A DNA stretch of 39,130 nucleotides from an uncultured beta proteobacterium (GCA_903886275.1 CAISLN010000057.1:1-39130); one strand, 5' to 3'; shown: positions 1-8,478, numbered from the stretch's first letter. The notes: generated by a model not told the origin, from the letters alone. Numbers and translations are program-made.

Positions 1-141
1 CTCCGTTGATGTCGTTGATGACTTCCACCTCGGCAGGCTGCCGCAGGAAGTACATGGCAGCACCACCGGCGAATACCTCCACATAGCAGGTATGCGGGGG
101 AAAGCGGTGCAGGATGGTTTCGGCCAGGCGACGTTTTCCGC
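1..141. repeat. terminal direct repeat, left copy (contig closure)
   Basis: This segment is identical to 38990-39130. It lies inside the Dam methylase reading frame, which continues seamlessly when the two ends are superimposed. That is the signature of a circular or circularly permuted genome assembled with an end overlap. A length of exactly 141 is also a common largest k-mer size of de Bruijn assemblers, so I take the repeat as an assembly overlap rather than a biological terminal redundancy. Unique genome length is then 38,989 bp. Confidence 0.95.
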
Positions 142-169
142 CCAACCAGGGGATGATCGGAGATGCCAT
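1..169 (-). CDS. dam: DNA adenine methylase (Dam-like), N-terminal part, continues from the other contig end
   Basis: Starting from ATG at 169 the minus strand reads [17 protein letters not shown], the usual Dam N-terminus with the PWxGGK motif. It runs into the SAM-binding motif VEVFAGGAA and off the left edge. The rest of the gene is at 38367-39130. Joined through the 141-bp overlap, the protein is 263 residues, a normal length for a phage Dam (N6-adenine, typically GATC). It is the last gene of the leftward late block, about 200 bp beyond the lysozyme gene, and two dyads lie in that gap. The start is preceded by no strong Shine-Dalgarno sequence, but no better in-frame start fits the family N-terminus. 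Confidence 0.9.
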   Translation of the reverse strand, partial: MASPIIPWLGGKRRLAETILHRFPPHTCYVEVFAGGAAMYFLRQPAEVEVINDING

Positions 170-370
170 TGTGAGGGTGTCCAGGTGGTTGTTACACTGT
201 TCCCGCCTACCGGTAGGTGGCAGGGCCTAGGCTGGCTCACGGCTTGATCGTGGATTGGCGGCTGGTCAGGGTGTTAGCGCACTCTGGCCGGTCGCCCTGT
301 CTTTACACCAGGTGTAAAGATGGAATACGAAACTTTGGGCGGGTGATTTCCCGTTTGACGAAAGTCGATG
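170..370. promoter_or_regulatory. lysozyme-dam intergenic region with two dyads
   Basis: I see no gene in these 201 bp. They hold two perfect palindromes: CCTACCGGTAGG at 206-217 and a 19-bp dyad at 301-319. Neither is followed by a T-run on either strand, so they look more like protein-binding sites controlling dam than like terminators. I found no convincing -35/-10 pair. Confidence 0.4.
301..319. promoter_or_regulatory. operator-like dyad upstream of dam
   Basis: The sequence CTTTACACCAGGTGTAAAG has 9-bp perfect arms around a single central base. It differs from the TTAAACA operator of the immunity region, so a different (host or phage) regulator would bind. On the minus strand the arm TTTACA resembles a -35 element, but no -10 follows at a good distance. 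Confidence 0.4.
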
Positions 371-829
371 TCAGATCAGTGCTACCTCGGCCCGGCGTCG
401 AGTGGTCAATCCCTTGAGCACTCGGCCACCGGCCTTGTTCCATTTCAGTACCTCACCCGGCACCGCCTCCCAGTCGGCAGAGTTAACCCGCCGTCGCAGA
501 GTGGATGCCCGCAGGTTCCCACTGCCCAGGTTGAAGGTCCAGTCGATCAGCGCCGCCACGCGCCCAGGCGTTTCATGGATGACTGCCGGGCACCAACGCA
601 GGACAGCGGGCAGGTAGACGGTCTTGACGTGCCACAACAGCAGGGCCTCGGCGCGCACCCTGGTGATCGGTGCGTCGAACAGGGTGACGCGCGTGCCGTC
701 CTCGTAGTAGGTTGCCCCATAACCAATGGTCGGCACGCCAGCCGGGCAAAGGTACGGGACCAAAAACAGGCCCTCGAAGCGCCGGATCAGCGCCAGGGTG
801 ATGGTCAGCGCGTCCACGGCCAGTGCCAC
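371..829 (-). CDS. endolysin, GH24 lysozyme (SAR/P1/P21-type active site)
   Basis: The 152-residue protein hydrolyses peptidoglycan glycan strands at the end of infection. Near the N-terminus the motif Glu19-x8-Cys28-x5-Thr34 (RRFEG...YLC...VPTIGYG) matches the GH24 catalytic triad, with Cys in the place usually held by Asp, as in some P1/P21-type lysozymes. The C-terminal part carries the family's ALIDWTFNLG...STLRRRVN and EVLKWNKAGG signatures. The start is GTG at 829, about 25 bp after the stop of the upstream membrane protein gene. The frame is open back to that stop, so a slightly longer N-terminus is possible. The hydrophobic stretch ALTITLALI before the catalytic Glu could act as a weak signal-anchor. 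It is the most distal lysis gene. Confidence 0.92.
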   Translation of the reverse strand: MALAVDALTITLALIRRFEGLFLVPYLCPAGVPTIGYGATYYEDGTRVTLFDAPITRVRAEALLLWHVKTVYLPAVLRWCPAVIHETPGRVAALIDWTFNLGSGNLRASTLRRRVNSADWEAVPGEVLKWNKAGGRVLKGLTTRRRAEVALI

Positions 830-853
830 CAGATCAGCCAGATGCGAGCGGGC

Positions 854-1321
854 TCATTTGCCGCGCTTCATCAGGCTGCGGTCTGCCAGGTAGATACCTA
901 GAGCGCAGCTGCAGATGGCCGTGACGTTTTCGCTCAAGCTGTGGATCGCTCCGATCTCAGCCAGGGTGAGCATGACGATTGACCATGTGGCCACGCCGGG
1001 CCGGATGGTGGCATTCCAGGCGTCCACCCAGGCGATGCCGGTCTTGATGGCGGTGGCCTTCACTGCTTCAAGCCAGCCCTCCGCCTCGATCTGACCCACC
1101 GCCGCCTCGGCCTGCACCTGGATCGTCTTCACGCCCAGATCCGCCTGCACCTTGATCGCATCCTGGTTGCGCTGGTGCTGGGCCGCATCGAGCTGCGCTT
1201 GCAGCTGCATGCGCTCGACCTCTTGCGCGTGGTCCTGCTTTTTATTCAAAAAGCTGATCACCTCGCCAAAAATCATGCGGAAGACGTTGCCGCCCAGGAA
1301 TGAAAGCAGTGCAGTGATCAT
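854..1321 (-). CDS. membrane protein with coiled coil, holin-like (3-TM type)
   Basis: The 155-residue protein starts at ATG 1321, chosen over an upstream in-frame ATG at 1378 because AAGGGG lies 5-6 nt before it and because it overlaps the stop of the tiny upstream gene (ATGA). It has a hydrophobic N-terminal segment (MITALLSFLGG...), a long charged glutamine-rich helix (about residues 25-85), and two hydrophobic C-terminal segments around SIVMLTLAEIGAI and AICSCALGIYLA. This layout resembles the 3TM holin family (GTA_holin_3TM), and it sits directly before the lysozyme gene. A holin or accessory lysis role is inferred from position and topology, not from recognised residues. Confidence 0.6.
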   Translation of the reverse strand: MITALLSFLGGNVFRMIFGEVISFLNKKQDHAQEVERMQLQAQLDAAQHQRNQDAIKVQADLGVKTIQVQAEAAVGQIEAEGWLEAVKATAIKTGIAWVDAWNATIRPGVATWSIVMLTLAEIGAIHSLSENVTAICSCALGIYLADRSLMKRGK

Positions 1322-1392
1322 GACAACCCCTTGAGCCAAACAGCGGTAAAGAATGAAATCAGCGCCCAGGCCAACCATATCAGATAAATCAT
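1318..1392 (-). CDS. 24-residue membrane microprotein in the lysis cassette
   Basis: This small frame begins at an ATG overlapping the stop of the upstream gene (ATGA at 1389-1392) and ends in a TGA overlapping the start of the downstream gene (ATGA at 1318-1321). It encodes a peptide beginning MIYLIWLAWALISFF and ending in WLKGLS, almost entirely one transmembrane helix with a basic tail. It fills the gap between its neighbours exactly, with stop/start coupling on both sides, which a spurious ORF would seldom do. The function is unknown. A helper or regulator of the holin, or a small spanin-like part, is possible. Confidence 0.5.
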   Translation of the reverse strand: MIYLIWLAWALISFFTAVWLKGLS

Positions 1393-1790
1393 ATGTGTGG
1401 GCCTTTCAGAAGTTGCGTCCAGATGGCGGTAGCCAAGAAACCAAGCAGGCCAAGCCCTGCCCACTTCGCAGCTGCCATACGCATCTCGGCCCAGAACTTT
1501 GCCTTTTCCTCTGCCTGCTTGATCACCAGCTCGTGGTGCAGCCGGTGGCCAGATGGGTCTGATTCGGGGAATGCATCCGCCATCAGTCTTGCAATGGCTG
1601 CAGCAAGCTCATCCGTTTCATCCGTCATGTGTCGAGTAAGCTTCTGTTCCAAGTCCTTTTGACTGGCATGGACCTGCTTCACAAGTTCAAGCAATACAGG
1701 CATCGGACTGTCCTTGCGTCGGTCATTGAACTCCGCAGCAAGTGGAGAAAAGTCGCTGGTATGGCCATCGTGGAATTGATGCATCGTCAT
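1389..1790 (-). CDS. phage membrane protein of the lysis region, C-terminal TM anchor
   Basis: The 133-residue protein has a hydrophilic, largely helical N-terminus, a heptad-like region around residues 35-70 (VKQVHASQKDLEQKLTRH), and one transmembrane segment near the C-terminus (WAGLGLLGFLATAIWTQLL). It overlaps the small upstream holin candidate by 4 nt and the tiny downstream gene by 4 nt. I do not recognise a named family. Proteins of this shape occur in lysis cassettes of beta-proteobacterial phages. It lacks the N-terminal anchor expected of an Rz-type spanin. Confidence 0.65.
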   Translation of the reverse strand: MTMHQFHDGHTSDFSPLAAEFNDRRKDSPMPVLLELVKQVHASQKDLEQKLTRHMTDETDELAAAIARLMADAFPESDPSGHRLHHELVIKQAEEKAKFWAEMRMAAAKWAGLGLLGFLATAIWTQLLKGPHI

Positions 1791-1981
1791 TTTTCAGATA
1801 TTGGCTGAGTGGTGACGATGCGCAGGATCGTGACGATCACGCTGATCGCCAGACCGACGTACATCTGCTGGATGGGTGGCAGCGGCAACAGGCCGATATA
1901 ACCCTGCAGCACGGACAGCACGGCCAGCAGCAGCGCAAACAAGACTGTGCGGGACTTGAGGAGTTGGATGATGGTGGTCAT
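1787..1981 (-). CDS. small two-TM membrane protein, holin candidate
   Basis: The 64-residue protein has two hydrophobic helices (about residues 13-32 and 40-57) joined by a short PLPPIQQ turn, a class II holin-like topology. It is the first gene of the lysis cassette. Its ATG overlaps the tail-fibre stop (TAATG at 1981) and its stop overlaps the next start (ATGA at 1787-1790). With the lysozyme 1 kb downstream it is a good holin candidate. The 3-TM-like protein at 854-1321 is the alternative. Confidence 0.6.
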   Translation of the reverse strand: MTTIIQLLKSRTVLFALLLAVLSVLQGYIGLLPLPPIQQMYVGLAISVIVTILRIVTTQPISEK

Positions 1982-4368
1982 TACATTGCTCCGATGATGA
2001 AAGCCAGCAGTTCTTCATACCGGACGCCATACCGGTCACCATCAGGCACATCCTCCCGACCTTCCCATTTGTCATAGCAAAGCAAGGCGTAATCTTCGGC
2101 AATCAATCCCTCGGCTTCGAATGCGGTTTTTACGTCTTGGGCAATAACGCCAAAGTGCCACCGCGCTTCATTACCCTTGGCTGCAACTGCATCGTTGAAC
2201 TTGAAGGCGCGGATCAAGGCTTTTAGTTTTATCGCAACTGCTCTCTCCGTTTCTGACAACACCCGAATCTGCTGCTTCTCACGCTCATCAGATGTATTTA
2301 TAGTGCCAGTGGCTGAGTACACTACCGACCAGCGATAAGAAGCAGCACCAGAGGACGCCTGATTATCACCACCATTGCGAACGGTTGAGTAGCCAGGCCC
2401 CCCGAGTACAACCTGTAAAGAAGGCGCTGTCACGCCTTGCCCAATTGCGATTCCGTAATTGCCAGTGGTATACGCACCCGCTCCAATAGCTATCTGATAA
2501 AGGCCATTGCTCTTCTGCAGCGCATTTACGCCTACATCGTCCCCGATAAATATGTTGTACCCGCCCGTGTAATTCTGATAACCAGCGTCTTTACCGATGC
2601 CGATGTTGTGACCACCACGGGACTGGTATAAAGCCTCGTGGCCAAGAGCAGTTTCAAAAGAGCTGTTCTGGGCAAGATTCAATGCCCTAACACCCACTGC
2701 CGTGCAGTAGTTATTCGTAATGCCAACAGGGAAAGTGCTGTTTCCCCCGCGTAGAGCATACATACCGACGGCCACATTTTGCACGCCGCCTTCAACAGAG
2801 TACATAGCCTGAGTTCCAACTGCTACGTTCTCAGATCCCGCGCGATTTTGACGCAGTGAATCCACGCCGACGGACACATTGTTTCCGCCCGTTGTGGTGT
2901 ATTGGGAGTACAAGCCGATAGCTACGTTATCTGAACCACCCGTATTGTCGTGCAGCGTAGAGCCCCCAATACCGATATTCGCACCACCTGTTTGGTTGTT
3001 GGTGAGCGCGTCACTGCTGATACCGATGTTCTGGTATCCAAGCGTGTTGTTTTTAAGTGCGTCTACACCTATGCCAACATTCTCAACCCCAATGCTGTTC
3101 AGATTGCCAAATACATTTGTACCAATGCCGATACTACGGTTGGACTCCATAGTAAGTGCTCGTAAGCCATTCAGATAAATAGCATTTCCAAAGGTGAACA
3201 ACTTCTCCGCAGACGGTGTGAGTGTGAAGGACCAAGACGCTCCTGCAGCATGACCACGTGGAGTTCCCCACTGGATTGTCAGGCCAGAAAAACCGAAGAC
3301 ACGAGAAGCCGTTACGGGAATGGTAATTGGGCTCGCAAATGTGTTGACGGTATATCTAACAGCTTTATCGTTATCAGTATTCGGATCGTAGGTGTTGTAA
3401 GTCTGGGTAAATGTTACGCCACCGTTGAAGCTGATCTCAAATTCATCAAAGTCCTGGACAGTACCAGCGCCGACCTGTGCGCCAGTTGCAGAAGTGTAAA
3501 ACGTTATCTGGCCAGCAGTGGAGGTCAGCACAAGCTGTTTGCCATTGATGCTTCCTGTTGTGACAGATACACCAGAAATATCTACCCAGCTATTGACCGG
3601 ATACCCACCGCCTCCAGAGAAGCTGAGGGTTCCAATTCCTGCAGCAGCTGAAAACGCTGTAGTCGCCACAGCAGCAGTTGCAGGGCTGGATATTCTTGCA
3701 ACGATTTGAAGTGGGAAAGCCCCGACATAGTTCCCGCTGACCGTTGCGTCATTAGCGCCTCCTCCGGCAAAAGAGAGCGTGGAAACGAAGGTAGAAAGGA
3801 TATTGCCGGGGCCGATGAATGTTTTCGTTGGTGCGTAGCCCACTACGTAATTCCCTGGAGGCAACTCGATAAAGTCAGAGACTACTTCCGCTTTTTGGAA
3901 TGCAAGTGTGTCATCTGTAACCCCATCACCCACAGCGCCAAACTGCTTTACATTCACATTTATGCGCAATTCATCCTGCACCGTCCGTTTCACAGCCCCA
4001 GTGCCGGACTGGGTGAAGCCGACCCCAGCAGAACCACTTGACGCAGCCAAATCCCCAGCAATAACTCCCTGATACACCCGCCACTTAGTACCCACATCCG
4101 TCGCAAACGCCGCACTGGACGTATGCGCCACTACGCACACGTACCAGGTTCCTGCATTGCTGACCAGATCCTTGATCGCATAGGCCGTAGCCGTCACCCA
4201 GGCACCGCGGCTATTGAAGGCTGAAACCTTGTACACAGCACCGGCAACAGTGTCTTTGACGTTACCAAGGCGGTCGGTGGAGGTCAGTGCCAGCGATGTG
4301 GAAACGTCTGCAATATGGTCAACGTCCGTCTTGGCGTTGTTCAGGTCGGTGATGCTGATGGCGGTCAT
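1981..4368 (-). CDS. tail fibre/spike with YadA-like head repeats and S74 chaperone domain
   Basis: The 795-residue receptor-binding fibre candidate has an N-terminal part (1-160) with a carbohydrate-module-like stretch (AWVTATAYAIKDLVS) and the motif VKQFGAVGDGVTDDTLAFQKA, seen at the N-terminus of pectate-lyase-like phage spikes. The middle (about 410-640) carries at least ten 16-17-residue repeats of the form N[VI][GA][IV]G-x3-L-x2-N-x2-G, typical of trimeric YadA-like heads. The last ~110 residues are a Peptidase_S74 intramolecular chaperone beginning at TSDEREK, whose Ser is the expected self-cleavage site after trimer folding. It follows TipJ by 18 nt and precedes the lysis genes. Confidence 0.9.
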   Translation of the reverse strand: MTAISITDLNNAKTDVDHIADVSTSLALTSTDRLGNVKDTVAGAVYKVSAFNSRGAWVTATAYAIKDLVSNAGTWYVCVVAHTSSAAFATDVGTKWRVYQGVIAGDLAASSGSAGVGFTQSGTGAVKRTVQDELRINVNVKQFGAVGDGVTDDTLAFQKAEVVSDFIELPPGNYVVGYAPTKTFIGPGNILSTFVSTLSFAGGGANDATVSGNYVGAFPLQIVARISSPATAAVATTAFSAAAGIGTLSFSGGGGYPVNSWVDISGVSVTTGSINGKQLVLTSTAGQITFYTSATGAQVGAGTVQDFDEFEISFNGGVTFTQTYNTYDPNTDNDKAVRYTVNTFASPITIPVTASRVFGFSGLTIQWGTPRGHAAGASWSFTLTPSAEKLFTFGNAIYLNGLRALTMESNRSIGIGTNVFGNLNSIGVENVGIGVDALKNNTLGYQNIGISSDALTNNQTGGANIGIGGSTLHDNTGGSDNVAIGLYSQYTTTGGNNVSVGVDSLRQNRAGSENVAVGTQAMYSVEGGVQNVAVGMYALRGGNSTFPVGITNNYCTAVGVRALNLAQNSSFETALGHEALYQSRGGHNIGIGKDAGYQNYTGGYNIFIGDDVGVNALQKSNGLYQIAIGAGAYTTGNYGIAIGQGVTAPSLQVVLGGPGYSTVRNGGDNQASSGAASYRWSVVYSATGTINTSDEREKQQIRVLSETERAVAIKLKALIRAFKFNDAVAAKGNEARWHFGVIAQDVKTAFEAEGLIAEDYALLCYDKWEGREDVPDGDRYGVRYEELLAFIIGAM

Positions 4369-4386
4369 GGATGGTCCTGTATCGAG

Positions 4387-7125
4387 TTAATTGATGACGC
4401 TGTCCCGGGCGGGCACTGCAGCCGTGTCGGCGGTGTAGTAGTCGGCGCTGTAATTGATGGCGCGCAGGGTGACGTATTGGCCGTCTGTGATGTCCAGTTC
4501 CTGCACCAGGTAGGCCATGGCACCACGGGCACTGTCGGCGGCAAAGCTGAAGATGGTGCGAATGCCGTCTGCGCCGTAGCTGGTGACGATGGCTTCTGCA
4601 GGCAAACTAGCCAGCACCACTTTGTTGGCGGCGGTGCCTGCCGTGCAGGCAATGCTTTGCAGTGAGCCATCGCGCTTCATAAGCACGATGCTGTGGGCTG
4701 CGCTGGGCGTGAATTGCACGTCCTGGCTGAGAGTCAGCTCCAGGCCGCTTTGCCCCACCACTTCACCGTCAAACGCCTTGAAGCGGGTGTTGTCCACCAC
4801 ATCGATCCGCGCATTGGGCAGCAGGCTGCGCGCGTCCAGCGTTGTGGTGGTTTCCAGGGTGATGCGCTGGCCACGCAGCTTGGCGTACTCCCGGCAAGCC
4901 CGGTACCACGCCTGGTCGAAGCTGCGAATACCCGCAATCTCAAACTTTTTGAGCTTGGTGGCACTGCCATCCAGCGGGAGCGTGATGGTCTCGCTGGTCT
5001 CACTGTCTGGGTCGGCATAGACGAACTGCACGCCGTCATAGTCGCTGTCGCTGGCAAAGGTGCGGGTGATCGTCTCGCTGCGAGGCTTTTTGTTGCGGTG
5101 GGTGAATAGCGCGGTACTGGCTGTCTGGGCCCGGTCAAAGGCCAGCCTGATCTTGCCGTTTTGCCGGTATGCAATGCAAAAGCCAGCGTTGGCAATGGTG
5201 ACCAGCGTTTCTTCAAAACTGGTGTTGTCGGTGTCAAACGTGTAGTTGAACTGGCCGCACATCGGGCTCCAGGCATCTAGCGCTTGCTGGGTGGCGTAGA
5301 TCTGCGCTATGTCCACATCGGTGGCCAGGGTGCGCGCGCCGATCTTGGGGTCTAACGACACGGCGGCGATGATGTCCACCAGCTTGGAGGTGGCATACAA
5401 GGTGCCCGATGTCTTAAGGCCGGTAGCGTCCAACACAGCGCTGAAGCTGCTGCCGTTGTAGGTCGGCAGTAACCTGCTGGCGATGCAGTTGAGTTGCCGC
5501 GTTTTCACGGCAGTTGCCCGTGCTGTGGCCTGGGTAATCGTGTGCACCGTGGTCTTGTTGCCAAAGTGGGTTTTGCTGACCGGCGTAATGCCATACAGGT
5601 CTGCCCACTTGATTTCGTCCATGACCGTGCCGTTGAAGGCGTAGTCATAGGCGGTGGTGCGGCGCATGCGCACACGGGCCGGGCCGGTCCAGGCGGTGGC
5701 GTGCTCTACCGTGTCGGCACGCTCGTCGGTCACAGAGCCGGTGAGCGAACCGGTAACCGTTTCCACCGTGCCTGTGGGCAGCATGGTGGTGGCATTGAGC
5801 TGTTCGATCTCAATGGCATAGGCCACGGTGGCAATGCTCTTGCCGCCAGAATCCTTGAACATACCGTTGGGCGCGGTGATGTTGCACCATACCTGCGTGC
5901 GGCCCGTATCCGGCAGGGTGACCCAGCCGGTGTATTCGCTCTTGCCCACCACCTGGATGGCGCAGGTCACGGTGGCAGATACCGGCCAGGTTCCGGGCGT
6001 GACGGTGGCGCTGCCATCACCCACGGCGCTGAGGGTGTAGGTGCCTGAATAGTTGCGGCTCACGGCTACGGTGCCCGCTGTAGCGGTTTCATTCACCGGC
6101 GTGGCGCTCACGGTGATGAGGTTGGCCGACTTGGCGGTGACCGTCCAGGTGCCGTTGTTGCCCGCGTTGACAAAGCCCGCCGTGGTGATGGTGTCGCCCA
6201 CCAGCACGGAATTGAACAGGCCTACGGCCGCATTGTCTGCAAAGGTCTTGGCCGCTGCCACCACAGTGATGCTGCCTGCAGCCGAGGTGACGGTGGTGGG
6301 GCTCATTGTGACGGTGATGCTGTCACCAATGGCCGCCACTGAGTTGAAGTTTGGATTCTTGGCGGCCTGGGTGATACCGCCCGCTGCCGCAAAGGTATAG
6401 CTGCCACTGGTCGCCAGTTGCACCTGGTTCAATGCCTTGAGCGTGATGCCGTCCACCTCGATCGCACGGGCAGCGGTGATCACATCGTCAATGATGGCGC
6501 TGCCGATCTGCAGCACGGCCGTGCCGCCGTTCGGGCTGGTGAATGGGTGGTAGACCGCTGCACTGGCACCGGTGATGTCGCTGATCAGCGTGTCGCCATC
6601 TTTCAGGTCAGCCACATCGCAATAGCCACGGCTGACACAGTAGTAGCCGTATTCGTACTTCTGGTGTCCGATGTACTTGTTGTACGTGGGCATCATCAGG
6701 CTGGGGATGGATTTCACGGTGCCGTAGATGTCTTCCACACGCTCCAGCATGCGCACCTTGTTTTCGCGTGAACTTAAAGCATTGTTGGGGCTCGACTGTG
6801 TCCGGTTGATTGCCGCATTGGGCATTTCTGGTTTCGGAGTCAGTACATAGCTGGCCACCGCAAATATGATCATCACCCACTGAAAAGCAGTGATTGCAGC
6901 TGCGGGACTTTGCAGCACGGTATAGGCCGGGGCATCGCCCGCCATCAAGGCGGGCAAATTGTCAGTGATCTCGCTCTCGGCCGAGGGTTCACCCACAAAC
7001 ACCTGCACCTTGAGCTGAGGCTGTGGGTGATAGTGCTCCAGCAGCCAGGCGCTGAGGCTATGCACCTCGAACACCTGCGGTTGCACACAGGCGAAGGGGT
7101 GCTCATAAACCGTGATGCGGATCAT
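4387..7125 (-). CDS. tail tip / host-specificity protein, TipJ family
   Basis: The 912-residue protein resembles the TipJ/J-like central tail-tip hub. A short N-terminal domain is followed by a hydrophobic segment (residues ~78-95, AFQWVMIIFAVASYVL), then the conserved run SSRENKVRMLERVEDIYGTVKSIPSLM. The middle contains two or three inserted Ig/FCCH-like beta segments (threonine- and valine-rich, e.g. VGDTITTAGF, NNGTWTVTA). The C-terminal half has the J-type hub signature (WSPMCGQFNYTFDTDNTSFEETL, YRACREYAKLRGQR). The 4-nt overlap with the NlpC/P60-like gene fits the lambda K-J order. It probably sits at the distal tail end and carries the fibre encoded next. Confidence 0.85.
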   Translation of the reverse strand: MIRITVYEHPFACVQPQVFEVHSLSAWLLEHYHPQPQLKVQVFVGEPSAESEITDNLPALMAGDAPAYTVLQSPAAAITAFQWVMIIFAVASYVLTPKPEMPNAAINRTQSSPNNALSSRENKVRMLERVEDIYGTVKSIPSLMMPTYNKYIGHQKYEYGYYCVSRGYCDVADLKDGDTLISDITGASAAVYHPFTSPNGGTAVLQIGSAIIDDVITAARAIEVDGITLKALNQVQLATSGSYTFAAAGGITQAAKNPNFNSVAAIGDSITVTMSPTTVTSAAGSITVVAAAKTFADNAAVGLFNSVLVGDTITTAGFVNAGNNGTWTVTAKSANLITVSATPVNETATAGTVAVSRNYSGTYTLSAVGDGSATVTPGTWPVSATVTCAIQVVGKSEYTGWVTLPDTGRTQVWCNITAPNGMFKDSGGKSIATVAYAIEIEQLNATTMLPTGTVETVTGSLTGSVTDERADTVEHATAWTGPARVRMRRTTAYDYAFNGTVMDEIKWADLYGITPVSKTHFGNKTTVHTITQATARATAVKTRQLNCIASRLLPTYNGSSFSAVLDATGLKTSGTLYATSKLVDIIAAVSLDPKIGARTLATDVDIAQIYATQQALDAWSPMCGQFNYTFDTDNTSFEETLVTIANAGFCIAYRQNGKIRLAFDRAQTASTALFTHRNKKPRSETITRTFASDSDYDGVQFVYADPDSETSETITLPLDGSATKLKKFEIAGIRSFDQAWYRACREYAKLRGQRITLETTTTLDARSLLPNARIDVVDNTRFKAFDGEVVGQSGLELTLSQDVQFTPSAAHSIVLMKRDGSLQSIACTAGTAANKVVLASLPAEAIVTSYGADGIRTIFSFAADSARGAMAYLVQELDITDGQYVTLRAINYSADYYTADTAAVPARDSVIN

Positions 7126-7499
7126 GCGTATTCCTTCGCCCAGTACTGCACCACCTCATATGCATCCTGCAAGGTGCTCAGTGGTTCATACAGCGTGATG
7201 CTCGACAGCGCATGCAGCACACTTCCTGCGAAGTACACACCGCAATGGTGAATGCCAAGACTCTTGCGCTGAGCCAGCAGCACGATGCACATGTCCACAG
7301 GCGCGTCCACCTGCACAAAGCCGTGGGCGCTTTTGTGAATCGCCAGGCGGAACTCGGCCGCCATCTCGCGCACGGATCGGTTCACCGTCTTATAGTCCAC
7401 GGGCACCGCTTGCAGCTCGGTGGCGTACACATCGGCCACCAGCTCCCAGCACGGCTGCGGGCCGTAGGTCTTTGCCAAGTAAGCGTTGATATCGATCAC
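7122..7499 (-). CDS. NlpC/P60-like tail tip peptidase (lambda K-like)
   Basis: The 125-residue protein starts at GTG 7499, overlapping the upstream stop (GTGA). Cys17 in PCWELVADVY and His80 in IHHCGVYFAGSVLHA match the Cys/His catalytic pattern of NlpC/P60 hydrolases found in phage tail tips, where they open peptidoglycan during DNA entry or serve in tip assembly. It lies between the DUF1833 protein and TipJ, as expected. Confidence 0.8.
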   Translation of the reverse strand: MIDINAYLAKTYGPQPCWELVADVYATELQAVPVDYKTVNRSVREMAAEFRLAIHKSAHGFVQVDAPVDMCIVLLAQRKSLGIHHCGVYFAGSVLHALSSITLYEPLSTLQDAYEVVQYWAKEYA

Positions 7500-7990
7500 A
7501 AAAAGCCTCTCAGCATGGGGATGTCTTTGGGGGCGTACAGCTCGCCGGTTCGGGTGATGTTCAGGCGGGGAGACACGGCGCTGATGGTTGCCGCGCCCTT
7601 GACGTAGCTGACCGACTCCACCTGCAGCGTGGCGGTGGCCTGGGCGTTGACCAGGTCGTTGCTCAGGTATTCGCGGTACACCACGGCAATCTTTTCTTGG
7701 GTGGTGACCGGTATCAGATCCAGCTCGGCACGGAAGGCGTCCTCGATGTCCACCAGGCCAAGCCGGATGTCAAATTTCTGGTCAAGGTGCCCGGCACTGC
7801 CCGCCAGCTTGATTTCGATATTGCAGGGCTGCATGGTGTAGCCACCGGCCACGCCCACATAGGGCTCGCGCCACAGGTGCCAGGCTTGCGACATGGCGCT
7901 GTGGCTGATCTGCAGCGTCTGGATGGCGTGCACCGTTTGCGGCGCGCTGGCCAGGAAGGTGCGCAGAGCGGTTTCAAGGTCTAGGCTCAT
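7496..7990 (-). CDS. minor tail protein, DUF1833 family
   Basis: The 164-residue protein recalls DUF1833 proteins by its N-terminal SLDLETALRTFLAS, WREPYVGVAG and LDLIPVTTQEKIAVVYREYLSNDL stretches. It occupies the slot of lambda L between the M-like and K-like genes and overlaps both neighbours by 4 nt. It is probably a distal-tail structural protein. Confidence 0.75.
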   Translation of the reverse strand: MSLDLETALRTFLASAPQTVHAIQTLQISHSAMSQAWHLWREPYVGVAGGYTMQPCNIEIKLAGSAGHLDQKFDIRLGLVDIEDAFRAELDLIPVTTQEKIAVVYREYLSNDLVNAQATATLQVESVSYVKGAATISAVSPRLNITRTGELYAPKDIPMLRGFL

Positions 7991-8466
7991 AGCACGTTGC
8001 TATCCAACGTGGCAAAGCGCGCGATGCGGGCCAGCAGCTCATCGGTCTCTGATCCGTAGAAGTTGTATATGTCGATGAACTCCAGCGACTCTGCAGAGCT
8101 GAGTTCATAAGCTTGGCTTTCAGCCTCCACCACAAAGTTCACCACCATGGCAATGCCGCCAGTGCGGCTTGCCTGGTAGCTGTCGGGCATGATGTTGCAG
8201 GTATGCAGCTCGGTGCCAAAACCGGAATCCAGCGGCATGTCGAAGGCGATGGAGCCCTTCTTGATCACCTGGTGGTAGAACGCCGTCCACACACTGAACT
8301 GCAGCTTATCCAGGATCAGCGTCACGCTGAACTGGCTCAGGCCACGGTCATAGTCCAGTCCGAAGCGGGCAGCACCACCAGCCACTTCGGTACGCATGAC
8401 GCCACCAGGGCCGCCATGGCTGTAGGCGGCCACGGTGGGCTTGAATCCATTGGGTAGGGTTGGCAT
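7987..8466 (-). CDS. minor tail protein (lambda M-like position)
   Basis: The 159-residue soluble protein is rich in beta-strand-like sequence (FSVTLILDKLQFSVWTAFY, MVVNFVVEAES). It is placed directly after the tape measure and coupled by 4 nt to the DUF1833 gene. Position and length suggest a distal-tail/baseplate protein of the lambda M type. I recognise no motif. Confidence 0.65.
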   Translation of the reverse strand: MPTLPNGFKPTVAAYSHGGPGGVMRTEVAGGAARFGLDYDRGLSQFSVTLILDKLQFSVWTAFYHQVIKKGSIAFDMPLDSGFGTELHTCNIMPDSYQASRTGGIAMVVNFVVEAESQAYELSSAESLEFIDIYNFYGSETDELLARIARFATLDSNVL

Positions 8467-8478
8467 GGTCAGGGGCTC

